DNA from: Hirudinaria manillensis
Lineage: Eukaryota; Annelida; Clitellata; Hirudinida; Hirudinidae
Assembly (NCBI GenBank): GCA_034509925.1
Contig: CM067528.1
Span: 6,926,001 to 6,990,000, forward strand
Length of the DNA stretch: 64,000 nt
Reading direction: 5' to 3'
Notes under the pieces: model-generated
The model's input: only the letters and a program-made list of their open reading frames with translations
Database searches by the model: none
Told to the model about the DNA's origin: nothing
In this document: positions 46,701 to 59,098 of the stretch, piece after piece
Layout: every line of letters begins with the position of its first letter
How positions within the stretch are numbered: the stretch's first letter is position 1
Position numbers and translations under genes: made by a program

Positions 46701-48643
46701 TTTAAACAATAAGTCCAACCATTATCTTTAAATATTATCCTAATCAATACGTATCATTCTATGTCTACAAAGGTTAATACCGCTGTAACCGTGAAATCAA
46801 AGTATATATTATTCAATAAGTACATGGTATGTATGGTTGAATTCGTATTGTGCTATTTCAGTGTACTCTTGGTATTGGAATTGATCATGCTTTGCAGTTG
46901 ACGAAGCCTAAGACTCATATTAGACCTTCTACAAAATTTTGATGTACTCAGTAGTACAGGTAGTCCCAATAAAAAAAAAACAAAACCGATTTTTTTTATT
47001 TTTCCACTCATCAACTTCTTCCGTCTTGGAAAAATAAATCAAAACTCATAAACCTTCATAAAATAAAATAACATCATTCCTTATTTACTGAATTTTATTA
47101 TAGCATTAAAACTTTATGACCACTATAATAGAATCACGTTTTCTATGCTTGAAGAAAGACCACGCTTACCCTTGAAACTCTTTGAGAAGCATCAAAGAGA
47201 TTTTGATATAGACTTATGTTCACATTCAAATTTTGCTTTAATGGTCATTGAAATATTATGACGTGAAGGTGGAAGCATGAAATAATTAAAAAAGGAGGGA
47301 TAGAAGAATTAAATAATTAGTTAAAAAATAAATCTCAATTTATTAAAAATTAAAATAATTGAACAAATATAGATTTTTTTTGCTAGTTTTCCTTATTATA
47401 TAACGAGTGACTTGCCACTAAATTAACATATATCAATTTTTTAGCAGAATCAGAAACATCTTAACGTAGAATATATTTACAGGTGTAAAAATTAAAAGAA
47501 AAAAAATTTTTGTTTCTATTTCGTTTGACTACCCTAGTACTCGGCGGGAAATTTGAACAAATTGAAAGAAAGCACAACTTCAACATTATGTATAATACAT
47601 ATTCGTATAATTATCATTGGTAAGCATTCGTTCAAATTCATAGTTATTAATCATTACTTTAACTTATTTTTAACATTTGCTAAACTTTCGAAACGAATAA
47701 ATCCTTAAGTATACATATTTAGTCTGTTACAATATTATGAGTGATATGCTTAGTTTAATTTATTAAATGTCATCACGTTTCTACAGGTATATTTATTGTT
47801 TAAAGCAAGAGCCATTCATGTTATTCAATCCATCGTCACTTATACTAACTGAAATTTTCTTATCACGTATCTTGTATACGCTCCTGAGTTGAGACAGGTA
47901 AGTACTTGCGAAAAAGTACGAAATTGTGGATTCAAGGTGATAGTCTTCATTAATTCTATCTGCTGCTTAAACTCCTCGCATGGATCTTCAGTTTTGCAGA
48001 CTGATTCATCGTAGATAACAAATACGTGCAGAACGCTTTTGCATTCTTCTGAAAATAAATATAAAAAGCTCGTGTCATTTTAATGTTTGCATGGAAAGAA
48101 AATCTATCTTTATCTTTTGGATAAATCATATTCACAAGCAGGCATAGAGGAAAAAAACTTTTATCACACAATTAAATCTTTCAAAAAGCTGATTTTATAA
48201 ATTATTTATGTCCTAATATCTAACAATGGTAAGCATTTAAGAAAGAATTTTTTTTATTATTTCACTAAAGCTTATATTTCAAGCAGAAACCTGAACATAC
48301 ATGAGTCAGCAAAATGGAAGTATTGTTATGTATGATAACCATCACAAAATCGATTAGCACTTTTTTTAAATTTGTTGCCCATCTTAGAGGAGACAATTTC
48401 CCCTTCGGACATCTTCTGGTAGTCATCGCTACTTTTTTTTTTGTTCCATGAAGGCCATTGTGTTGCTTTCAATCTTTTGAGTGCCTTACAAATGTCGATG
48501 AGATGTGTTACCCTCCTTAACCGATCGCCATTTGTATAGCGCCTACTTAGGTCATCATAACGGAGGGAGCTCCATTGCGGTGCAGGCCGGATATCGAATA
48601 TGATGTTGCCATTACCTTCTCGTGAAATAACGCTTTCAGACAC
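43728..48643 (-). CDS. vWA-5: divergent vWA-like membrane protein
   Basis: Exons on the minus strand: 48643-48340 (tentative), 48048-47850, 46683-46512, 46446-46321, 45157-45052, 44188-43907 and 43846-43728. The middle four align exon by exon with the other vWA genes and keep their phases: HVFVIYDESVC, NLAGALALILSEIY, WILILTG, FIFAVGVGN, ISSMP, then INENYLTEM...SIC. One MIDAS serine is retained (DESVC). The TM exon has the Leu-rich span LLGMLLLLLLILLLIFG; the tail exon reads KVPPEEEPPEQEDEEEE and ends RSRV. The first listed exon ends in phase 1 (CDG) and so fits, but encodes 101 basic residues unlike anything in the paralogues, and it needs a further upstream exon. No copy of the family signal exon was found upstream. 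It is the outgroup of the cluster and probably closest to the ancestral gene. Confidence 0.65.
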
Positions 48644-48649
48644 CTGAGC

Positions 48650-50930
48650 TCAAATTGTTGTCACTTATTTGATGAATAAGCCAAGAAAAAAAATAAAGAA
48701 ATCAAATCAAACTTGATTTCATTGAGTCGTATAGTTAAGCGATTAAAAAGGTAAAAGATTAAAAGAATTGGCCATCAGGTTTTGTGATGTTAATTTCAGA
48801 AGTCACAATAAAGAGCCTTGCTGAGAAAGTTTCGACAATTTTCCTCGGCTAAGGGCCCTAACACAGAAGGTGGTCAGTGAATTAAATTTTATGAGATTTC
48901 AACACTTCCTACATGCTTTTATTTAATTTGGTGTGTGAAGGTTCAAATCTCGCAATCGAATTTTCTCTTACAATTCTCGATGTCCGAATGGGCTGAAATT
49001 TGACAATGACTTGTGACTTTTGGATGAAAACGTAACACACATAAATTTATAATACGTAATTGCCAATTTCTAGTTTGATCGTGCGACATACTTTGGGGTA
49101 AGGTTTGCGATTTGTGACAAGAGTGTGACAGGAGGAAGGGGGTTAAAAATAGGTGAAAATAGCGTGGTACTCAGTAGGGTAGTACTTTATGGTCGGCCTC
49201 TAACTAGCTTGCAAAATTAAAAAATAATTTTTTTACATGCGATTTTTATAATATTGACATATATTATATTTCATACTTATAAAACATAATTTTTAATTTT
49301 CACATTTATCGGGAGTAGATTCAATTTTGTAAGTACTAATGTGCAAAATGTTATATCGAAAAATCTTTTCCCGCTTATAGATAACACTGACGACCACTGT
49401 ATTATGGATAGATAATGTATTATTTGCGTCCATCTAAAACATTTCTATATTCATACTAAATCAATGCATTCATTCAGTTGAATTCTACACAAAAGCAAGT
49501 TATATTTTAAATATTTATATATTTATATTTTTAAAATTATTTATTAATGATGCGACGAATTGAATTGCCAGTTGAGTCGCATCAGATCTGAAAAGAAGGG
49601 TCTGCGTTTTGATTTTTGTAAATAGTCAGGTTGAACTAATTGTGCATGTAAGCACTCTTAGTGCTTACTATACTTACGCTTAGCTTACGCTACTATATTG
49701 CAACTTTAAAAAGTCAATTTAGTATATAAAATTTGTGACTTTATAAATCAAATTTAACTCCTCAAAGTGCAGCCCCCGACAAATTCTGCAGGGGAAGAAT
49801 CTCCCCTTGGTACGCCACCGACTAAACCCAAGGTCATTAGAAATGTCAATCAGCAAGAGTTAACCTTTATTTATTTTTTGAAGCTTAATTTCTTCAGTGA
49901 TCACACTTAATCTCATTATTCTTTGTTTCGAGTAAATAAGCTATGACTTTATGGAATAAGTTAAAAGGCAGTATATGTACTGCACTAATTACACTACTGT
50001 TGATTCAAAGAGATTTCTTTGCGACCAAAAACCTTATTCAAAAAAAAAAATAAATAAACAATGAAGGACTGCACTCGTTCGCGGCATAAACTGCCACCTT
50101 ACTTCGCAATTCGTCGCCTTTCGACCTAGTTCAAGTCTTAATGTAACATCTTTCGAACCCGCCGTTACAAACCAAGGGCACCAATGCCAACTACTTCAAA
50201 GCTCAAATAATCTCATTCCGTAACACTCCAGGGATAAGAAAGAAATTAAAGACCCTATTTTATACCGATGCCAAACAACGACGACCTACGAGCCATTAGT
50301 CATTCAACCCAAATTTACACTTACCTTGTCCGACTACCTTCCTGCAAATGATAAACAGGTGGAAGATAGCGGTGATCTTGCAGACTATATTCATATCCGC
50401 TCCGTAAAAAACGCGGACAGCTATTAAAACAAATTTAACGCATTCCTTCAGACAGTCTCAGGAATCCAGAACGAAATTATATCATCCGGTTTCCTGACCA
50501 CTCTTTCATTCTGGCCCACTACGATGTTAAACCAAACGCTCTTCAAAATATAAACCGCATGACGTCACGATGCCAAAGAACAAAAAAGATTATCCGTAAC
50601 ACGAATTCGTAGTTCTCGAAGTCTATGCTTGCATATGCCATCGTAAAAAATCTCTGACAAATATACTAAGAACACTTATGTGATACGAGATCGCATAAAA
50701 AATTAAAAACCACTTTAAAACCGCGATAATTACACTAAGCAAAGACACACCAAGCCATTATCTCTGTAACTCCTGGCCTTGGAATCACTTCAAGCTAATA
50801 TAAGAGCTTTTATCCCAAGATAATGAAACATTTAAGTTTGGACAAAAAAATACTCAAACAGTTCAATATACAACGTAATTGGTGGAACTCGGCAAGTGAA
50901 AATGAAAGGATTATGTACACCACGCATATC
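48650..50930. other. Intergenic, no gene recognised
   Basis: Mostly AT-rich. Between about 50080 and 50810 the composition shifts to C-rich on the plus strand, with broken frames (for example PDHSFILAHYDVKPNALQN) that look like decayed mobile-element coding sequence, but no family could be assigned. Confidence 0.4.
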
Positions 50931-50934
50931 TCAA

Positions 50935-53900
50935 TCAATGTTCGCAGCTTGGTACGTACAAGACAATGTTTTCACTGGAAGCCTTTTTGGCCAAGTTCAC
51001 CTGCAAAGCATAAAAACAAATTGAAATAACTTACATATTTCAATTGGTTAAAATAGGAGTGCAAATGACGTGATCTCACCTCCTCCCCATTTTCGGTGGA
51101 TCCAAAAATCTGAACCTGCGTCCTTCCTGCGTGGTCTGTGTAGAGCGCTTTCATGAGGACCTCCTTGTTGCCAATCTCCTTCTGCATGTATTTCAAGGAC
51201 TCGGCTGAGAATTGGACTCCGTCCAATGGTTCGACACCATCCAGAAAGCATTCCACGGCCTGGAAGGTATAGCTCACAAACTCGTTCCTGGGAATAAATA
51301 CATAAATATGACCTATCCAACATAGAAAGAAAGGCATTTAATCAATGCATTAATGCTAATGTGCAACAAATGCTTATAATCTCAAATAAAAACTAAAAAG
51401 ATGTTTTTATATAGATATGCAACCTTATCACATAGACGTCACTATTCTTGTATGTTTTTTGGCCACCAAAGTCTGCAAAGAGGATTGTACAATCGTTTCT
51501 CCTACAGCTGGTCGTTATACCCCTGTAAAAGCTCCCATTCAGCTCCACGACACACAAAGTATTCACTGGAAAAATCGATGCAAACAGTTAGAAATTCAAA
51601 GACTGTAAATACCAGTCCATAAAAATTACCATCACCCAGTGAAAGTTGGCTTTTTAATACGAACGAAATAAGTACAACTCTGAAAAAGAAGAAAACCCAC
51701 TTCTTATTGGCTGCGGTAGTGCATCCTTGAGGCCACAGGAATAAGAGTGGTTTAGGCTGAGACAAAACGATTTGAGGTGGCCATAAGATGGCAACATGAT
51801 GCGCTGGATGAAGAAATGGTCTGCAGAAACGATGCTCGTCACTTTGACCAATTCCAGGGAGTCACTGGGCATCATCCACTAAAAGGAAACCATGCAACGT
51901 AACATGTGGAATGTTGGAAGGCATTGACTTATCAAAAATATTTACCATGCTTTTGTCAATTCTGAGTCTTTTGAACTGAGGTTGGGGCAAAGGATCATTC
52001 AAGTCCAATTGCGGAAACTCCTCAGAAGGGAAGTTGGCCTTTATCATCTTCTTGGCAGACTCGATTCTATCAGGCAATCCTTGAAATGATAGTCATACCT
52101 TAGGAATATTCCTGATGCTTTGTGGTCTAAAGTAATAGAAGAAATTCCATAAATTCTTACCTGTAATTGTTAGCAAGTGCTGCTCTTCGTTGATGGCATC
52201 CACATTGATTTCAACTCCAGCATTTATTGAGACCTCGTCAATGGCACTGCCATTTTTGCCGATCAACATGCCCACCAGGTCGGTAGGGAAAAGATATTTT
52301 TCAGAAACGTGAGTGTATTTTGTCACGTACTCTTCCCCAATTGACTTCTTCCTGGCTGCTCAATTTACATATATATCATTACAGCATTAACTATGTGAAC
52401 TAATTGTGTAATTGATAGGAGAGGTTGTTACAACTTGTTAACAAATTAAATTTAAAATAAACATCAACACCCACCAGTCACATCGCAAGACTCCTCCAAT
52501 ACCGTGTCAAAATCCACGTCGATACAATTTGAAAACTTTTCTCTGAGGGAAGTCAAACCATTCAGAACTTCATCACAGGAAAGAGCCACAACAGTAACAG
52601 CAACCAGATGGTTGTTATATGGTAGCACGGAGAGTGTTGCACCAGTCTCACGATGCAAAGCTTTGACAAAGGAACCATTTTTGCCAATTAGGAGACCAGA
52701 TAGATGTCGGGGGAAGAGAAATGATGTGTAAGCCTCCATAAATTGATTCTGTTTAACAAAAGATTGAACGCATATTTTTCATTTGAAAACGTGACAGGCT
52801 GTCAAATGATTTTCAAATGAATATCATAAATTTCAATTTCAGACATTCCAAATAAAGACAACTGAGTAGGAATTGAAAATAATCATTTACAACTTAAAGA
52901 AATACATTAATATCACAGCAATATTAGTGTCAATGTGATTTACTAGACAGTTCTTCAAGTCAGACAAAGTATTCTCAAAGTTGAGAAACAAATAAACTCA
53001 ATGCAAGCTCTACCTTGCACTTTTCACAATTGGTAAGCAAAATAAATTAAATCCCCAAATGTTTCTAATAAACAAGACCAGGAATGATGCTTAAGCATGC
53101 AATAAATTTCTCAATTATACAAATGTCTCATTAGTAGTGATAGTAGTGATGCAACATAAGAGTAGAAATATTGTTCAAGAAAGACTTTATTTGTGGACTT
53201 ACATAATTTCTAATTTTTAAAATTAATTTTATGTTATTAAGCTAATCAATTCTCTTTTATCTAACACAGCTCCCCAGAAGCTATTTTCATTGTAAATTGT
53301 GTGACTTATATATTACATAATTTAATGATTTGATTAAGTTATGACCTAATAAATAATAATTATGACTTAATAAAGAATATATATTGTAGAAATATTCAAT
53401 GGTATTAATGTATCACCTTTAATCTATATTTTGGTATAAAAGTTCTGTTTTTTGGTAAAAAAAAGGCTTTATTGTTCTATTTGAAATCATTAATATTTGT
53501 CCTATTAAGTTTGATTCTTAATACAAAATATTATCAAATAACTTTATGACTGGTGTCTATCAGATCATTAATGTCTTGCAACTTTTCCAGCAGTACAATA
53601 TTGTATAATAAATACATAATTAATTAAAAATAATAAGTGATGTTAATCAAATTATCTACAAATGATCAAATTTGTGATTGATTTAAAAATAAAAGATTAG
53701 AAGTTCACCTCAACAATGGCAACCTGTTTTTCACAGGCAACCTCCAAATGAGTTTCTGCTAAAAGTAAATGTTGTATGAAAGCATTTTGCAGGATTATTT
53801 GAAAATGACTTTTGAATGCCAACCATTTTTACATTTATAATCCCCTGGATCTTGCAGAATCTCTTCTAGCTCAGTGACATCTTTTAAAGAAATTGTTTTA

Positions 53901-56417
53901 CATTCACTAGAGACATAGGATGAAATAGCACATAAGTTATTTCTTAGAGAAGGTGGCTCATCATTCATACAAATAGAACAGAGAGTGCTACAACAAGGTA
54001 CCCTAATGGTTTACCATTTTCGGAAGCAGAGACAAGGGTCGAGCCGACGCACGAGTCCGAGTCTCCCGACTCGCTCTTACTTAAGGACTGCTGTCTCTTT
54101 CGAAGATTCTGAATCCTCTCGACATTGTCCACTCCGCTGTCCTCAGACGTCTGCATCGTCAATGTCATTGTTGATTAATCAACACATATTGGGATTTGGT
54201 TGCCAGCAATTAATGAAATAATGGAGAATATATAATTGGTTTTATTAGGAGGCTGATAAATGTTTTTATGCAAGTGTTTTGGAGCTTTACAAGCTTATTA
54301 TTATCGTTATTCTATCTTTGTTATTTGCTTTAAAAAAAAAACTCTTAAAATTGCACAGCTTAGTAACTAGCATCATCACCTGATTTCATTAAAAATTGCA
54401 AGATATTCACTGAAACATATGTCATTACGTATGTTAAGATTCTGTGTTACTTAGGCATACAAGTTATTGCACTTTTCAATTGTGAATTATTTATTATAAT
54501 ATTATCATAATTTTAGTATATCAATGTATCTGTTAGTGTTAGTCAATTTGGCAATATACAAATAACTACTACTCCTTTGATTAATATCCACCACAGGTAT
54601 TATTCATTAAAAATTTATAGTTTTAACTGAAATTTATTATAATTTAGTAAAAGAATTTTGGAATAAGTCTAAATCTTGGTGTCAGACTAATTGCAAGTAA
54701 AAATGGTAAATAAAAACAAATCTTAATTGATATTTATGTTTTTATTTGCTTTAATACAAAACAATCATGAAATCCATTACGCACTTCCTCATATGTAATG
54801 TGTTAGTTAAAGGGCTTAGTTATCTAGTACCTTGAGGGATTAGTTAACTATCCATAGGCCCAAAAGAACTCTGGTCTAATTTTGCAAAGGAAGGGCTCTC
54901 CTCCTACAATAACATCAGAAAGCTCAACAATTCAGAGACTAGATTATTCAATCCAGCCTTAGATTCCATAGCAAGATGAATCACAAGAATTTTGAAATGC
55001 ACCGGCAGTATGGCATAAACTTGAACATGAAACCATCAAATGTACAGAATTCCACAGACAAGGTTGTGCCTCTCATAAAGAAAATCATGTTCGCTTGCTT
55101 CTCATATTGGAAAAGACAGCATGCAATGTGGTTCATGATCTACATATGTGATTATAAATGCTAAAAGTGAAAGAAAGATCACAAATCTTCCTTCAACTCG
55201 TAAACAAAACTTTAGTAATGTAATATTGGAATGGTAGTAGTAATGAATGCATCACCACAATAATTTAGGATGCAAAGCACTGTGTCAATTGGATATCACA
55301 TTAATTATATTAGTTATAGATATTCTGCCTACTTCATTAGTTCCTCCGCTGAGTTGAGACTTGGCATCTTCATTTTCTTCAGCATACTTTGCTTCAGATT
55401 CACTTTTTGTCACGTCTCCACAAAAGAAAACACCTTAATTAAAATAATGTCCATTTAATTTCTAAATTTCACAAATATTTACAAATCACATTTAAAGGAA
55501 GGCATAGGTATGTGTAATCATTTCTAACCTGCAAGGATTTTGTGGTCTTTATCATCAAAATCTATTGATGAACCTTTAGTTAAATCACATGACACCTCCG
55601 CTTGGGCCTCTTTGGCATTTTCAAACTTTCTAATCACCTCCTCATCAACAAAAACTTCCCCATTGCTTGATGAGTTCTGTTTTTCAGATTTCTTGCAATC
55701 CATCCAAGTGATGGAGATGTTTTCTTCAAGAGATGCCTCATTCTCTTCCACAATACTGGACGAGCAAGATTGGCTTCCAGGAAGGATTAAATCCAATGCC
55801 ATGGCTGTATTAAGAACTTCAACATTGTTAATGCCTATGGGTACAGGCATATCCAACTCCAATGATTGAAAATTTAGACCAGTCCCTAAAAGTTGTACCA
55901 TACTTTTACAGCCTAAGGGAGATCCATTGGCTCTGGACAAGACTTGTTGGCATTCTATGTCGTGATGAACTTTGTGCATTTCTTTGCTTTGTGAAACAAA
56001 TCTCTCAGCTTCTGGAAGACTTTTGACAAATTTTACAGTATCTTCTGCTGTGGATATTATGTCTGTTTGTCCCTCTTTATCAGTAATAATGCCAATAGAC
56101 ATGTAATTCACATCTGAGCAAGAAGGTGAATTATTTTTTAGCATTGTTTCATGTTCAAAACAGAGTCCCTCTTCAGAAAATTCCTTCCCCGATAAATCTA
56201 ACAAATCTGAATCATCAGTCCTTTCAACAAGAAATGCTTCTGTCACATTTCCCTCTTTAATACATCCAGAACCCTCAACAACAGTTGAAGATTTATCAAC
56301 TTTTTTCAGTAGCTTACTTCGTCTGAAGCGAGATAAAATCCAGTAATTCAATGAGAAAAGCACCAATGCCTCCAAGGGTGGCAGGCCAAGATCGTAAAGG
56401 GATAATAGTTGTACCAT
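50935..56417 (-). CDS. AKAP1: A-kinase anchor protein 1 (two KH domains, Tudor)
   Basis: Eleven exons on the minus strand: 56417-55529, 55415-55333, 54150-54015, 53758-53709, 52748-52475, 52358-52161, 52079-51946, 51878-51701, 51565-51424, 51287-51080 and 51000-50935 (2358 nt, 785 residues); all joints are GT-AG and phases agree. The N-terminus has a hydrophobic anchor (LPPLEALVLFSLNYWIL) followed by RFRRSK, as in proteins held in the outer mitochondrial membrane. A long acidic linker follows, then KH domains near 395-455 and 499-562, each with GKNG, and a Tudor domain near 589-720 (WMMPSDSLELVKV, HFFIQR, FADFGGQK, FVSYTFQAVECFLDGV). The Tudor part matches AKAP1 better than TDRKH. AKAP1 tethers PKA and RNA to mitochondria; a PKA-binding helix may be VDEEVIRKFENAKEAQAEV, which is unproven. 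The usual family has one KH; the first one here is extra. Start chosen at the ATG preceding the anchor. Confidence 0.88.
53824..53906 (-). other. Possible cassette (poison) exon in AKAP1
   Basis: 83 nt bounded by TCTCTAG and GTTGGC splice sites, in the intron after AKAP1 exon 3. One frame is open throughout and begins ECKTISLKDV, but joining it to exon 3 puts translation in another frame that stops after seven codons. Inclusion would therefore truncate the protein. Skipping it restores the frame to exon 4. Confidence 0.35.
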
Positions 56418-56419
56418 TG

Positions 56420-57025
56420 TTTATTTCCTGGATATGAGAAATGAAACAACCTCTTCGCAACCAAGTTATTGGTTTCACCTCTCAAAACCAAGAGATTGCA
56501 AGTGTGCAGTGATTTAACAAATGAATTTGCAATGTCACAATGCTTTACCCTTCAAGCCGGTGATAACTTAGAAGCGAAGTCTTTTTATATAGTGTATTAT
56601 TGTGAAAATTACAAGTAAAAACTTTACAAGATATCTCCACGAGATTGCAGCCAATTAGAAATTCCTTGTAGACTACTGCAACACATAATACCTCAGACAA
56701 AATTGCGCACGTGGTAAGCATGTTGTGCAACAAAACTTTTGTTACTTATAAGATATTGTAAGGTCAAAAGACTGTTAATTTTTTAAAGTACCCTATACAA
56801 ATTATATTTAATAATCAAACTTTTAATTAAAAAGCCAATAATATTTTAAATTAGCTTACTATAGTATTAAGAATTAAGCATTATATTCTAAGCCAACCAG
56901 TTTTTTAATTTATTATCAGAACATTGATTAATTTTAAGTTATTGAATGTGCCAAAAAATATTTTATTGAAAAAAAAAATCATCGCAAGTGTTTCAATAAA
57001 AGCATACCCGTTCTTGCATATTTTT
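56420..57025. other. 5' flank of AKAP1, no gene recognised
   Basis: AT-rich sequence upstream of the AKAP1 start on the minus strand; should include its promoter and 5' UTR. No element could be defined. Confidence 0.4.
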
Positions 57026-57029
57026 TTTT

Positions 57030-57240
57030 TAAATTCTTCGAAAATTACATTTTGTAATAGAACGGTTTCATTTCTGGAAAGGCATTCAAGTTTTATTTCA
57101 ATTTGGCTCTCGTCAAAACCATTCTACTTTAATTCCAATGTCACTTCTTCAGCCAGAAATCATCTACAGATTGGATCAGGGTCAATCAACTAACGGAATA
57201 ATTTTGGATCTAGCAAAGGCATTCTACGATATTAAACTAA
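57030..57240 (+). mobile_element. Old LINE reverse transcriptase fragment
   Basis: Two plus-strand frames read CNRTVSFLERHS and QFGSRQNHSTLIPMSLLQ...LDQGQSTNGIILDLAKAF, the start of a reverse transcriptase of the same family as the LINE at 22511-26733, but clearly more decayed. Confidence 0.75.
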
Positions 57241-57261
57241 AGCTACAAATCTTCATCATCC

Positions 57262-57548
57262 GATGAAAAGTAGTATAGAGGTATAATTATCGTCGTTTTT
57301 TTTATTGAGAATATTTTACTTAAAAGGCTCTAATTGTTATCCTAATCCGTATAATACGTATGACTAGCGGAAGTTTATTAATCGTTGAATTAATTCTCCT
57401 TTTTATGGTTCAGATTTGTAATATGTTGAGTGTTATAATAAATAATGGAGAAAGTTATAAAAAAAATATGTTCTCAAAAATATATAAAACCTTCGTCGAT
57501 GAGTTCAGTTTTAACTTTCATAATAAATTTATTATAAATAAATTAAAC
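57262..57548. repeat. 290-bp direct repeat, left copy
   Basis: Segment beginning TCATCCGATGAAAAGTAGT and containing AAGGCTCTAATTGTTATCC, repeated at 59308-59605 with scattered differences. The two copies flank a LINE scrap and the Mutator-like element. Nature unknown. Confidence 0.7.
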
Positions 57549-58050
57549 ATATTGTTTCTGATTTATATCAATGACTTGTGTAACTCCTCGGATCGTCTTG
57601 AGTGCTTACTGTTCGCAGACGACACAACTGTTTTTCTGTCTGGAAATAATATTACTGAACTCTACTCTACCATGAATACTGAACTTGAGAAGTTGGCAGA
57701 ATGGTTTAGGGCAAACCTGTTGTCTCTCAACACTAAAAAAACAGTATACATGTTTTTTCATAAAGCAAGGAAAAAATTCGTCTTGGACGATCATATCATT
57801 TATATTAGTAATTCTTCTATATCTAGGGTTGAATCTTGTAGATTTCTCGGCGTCATTATAGACCAGCATCTGTCATTCAAACAACATATTCAGTACATAG
57901 CGGCAAAGATCTCCAAAAATATTGGCTTAATTTATCGCATACGTCGTTATATAAATATAAAAACAGTAATTACATTGTATTATTCATTTATCTATCCATA
58001 TTTAAACTATTGTAATTTAATTTGGGCTTGTAACTACTCAACTTGCTTAA
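57549..58050 (+). mobile_element. LINE fragment truncated at both ends
   Basis: Nearly identical to the reverse complement of about 23180-23685, covering LFLIYINDLCNSSDRL, FADDTT and the part after the catalytic site. Homology begins near ATTGTTTCTG and stops at GCTTAAA, with no poly(A) tail, so the piece lost its 3' end as well as its 5' end. It lacks the 7-nt insertion that shifts the frame of the copy at 23250. Confidence 0.85.
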
Positions 58051-58260
58051 ACTCAACAAAGTCGCCTAATGTCAATTCCAAGCATCAAGTTGATTCTAAT
58101 TTAATTGCCATTGCTTTCATAATCTGAAACTCACTGCATTCGCATTCAATAATCTAGTCAAATTTACAAACCCTACGAGGCATTAGTGAGTTGCTGAATG
58201 AAAGTTACTTAAAAAAGGAAAGTCAGTTGGTTTCAAATTCTGATTAAGCATCGTTGGCGC

Positions 58261-59098
58261 GGTATCCGGAAAATTCATCGCTGGAAAATTCATCGCCGGA
58301 AAATTCAACCCGGAAGATTCATAGAACGGAAAATTCACCGAAGGGAAAATTCATGTATCGGAAAATTCACCGAAAATTTTAAACGGTTACTAATTTAGGT
58401 TTACTAGACGAGGACGACCATTTTGAAGAGAAAAAGACATACACATACACATTTAAAGATTTTATTTAATAATTAAAATTATAAGCTAAGCCCCTCAAAT
58501 AGTCGATGATGTTCCTTTTCCCGTAGTCTTTTATTACATTTTGTAGTCTGAGAGAGGTATCTCGATAACATTTCTTCGGTACTGTTGCGTTGGTCCCTGC
58601 TATATGTTGCTCGAACTTGCCCTCATTAAGGGCCTGTTCCTTCCTCAGGACTTCGATAAATTTCCATATGGATGGATGACTTGCTCCAACAGGCTCGTTG
58701 AAGGAATTGTTAGTTTTAGGCGAAGCTGTCAAACCATCCTCATAGCAATTCCAGAGATGATGTGGAAATCGGGGTGGTTTTCGGCTACGCCGGTGAGGTC
58801 GTCCAATAACAAATATTAACAGTAGCAAATGAAGAATTTTGTTTCAGAAGAGACCTACTGTATATATATCCGAAAGCGTGATTTGAAGATCACAAGAAAG
58901 TAATTAGATAGTATTCAATAAAATTTGGATTTTAAAATTTTGACAATCGTTTATAGAATAAGATTGAACGCGCGATGAATTTTCCTGCGATGATTTTTCC
59001 GTGCGGTGAATTTTCCGATCGATGAATTTTCCGTTCTATGAATTTTCCGGGCTGAATTTTCCGGCGATGAATTTTCCAGCGATGAATTTTCCTAGAAC
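58261..59098 (-). mobile_element. Mutator-like (MULE) deletion derivative
   Basis: An 838-bp element with a 9-bp duplication CGTTGGCGC (58252-58260 and 59099-59107), the size typical of Mutator. Terminal inverted repeats of about 130 bp (58261-58380 and 58968-59098) are made of about ten reiterations of a 12-15-bp unit around GGAAAATTCATCG. Between them lies a transposase C-terminal fragment on the minus strand. It is non-autonomous. Confidence 0.88.
58466..58828 (-). pseudogene. MULE transposase C-terminal fragment
   Basis: 120 open codons without an ATG. RFPHHLWNCYEDG, KTNNSFNEP, HPSIWKFIEVLRKEQ and DYLRG match the conserved end of MULE/FLYWCH-associated transposases, which lies after the catalytic DDE region; the catalytic part is absent. 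It could not catalyse transposition and shows only what family mobilised the element. Confidence 0.8.

Noticed and set aside
54976-55164. 62-codon plus-strand frame in an AKAP1 intron
   Set aside because: No domain, no conservation to compare, and AT-rich intron composition; chance frame.
50935-56417. Naming the KH-Tudor gene as TDRKH/Papi
   Set aside because: Two KH domains would fit, but the long linker before them and the Tudor sequence agree with AKAP1.
58261-58380. Regular short repeats resembling a CRISPR array
   Set aside because: Units are adjacent with no spacers, repeated in inverted orientation at 58968-59098, and bounded by a 9-bp target duplication; eukaryotic transposon ends.
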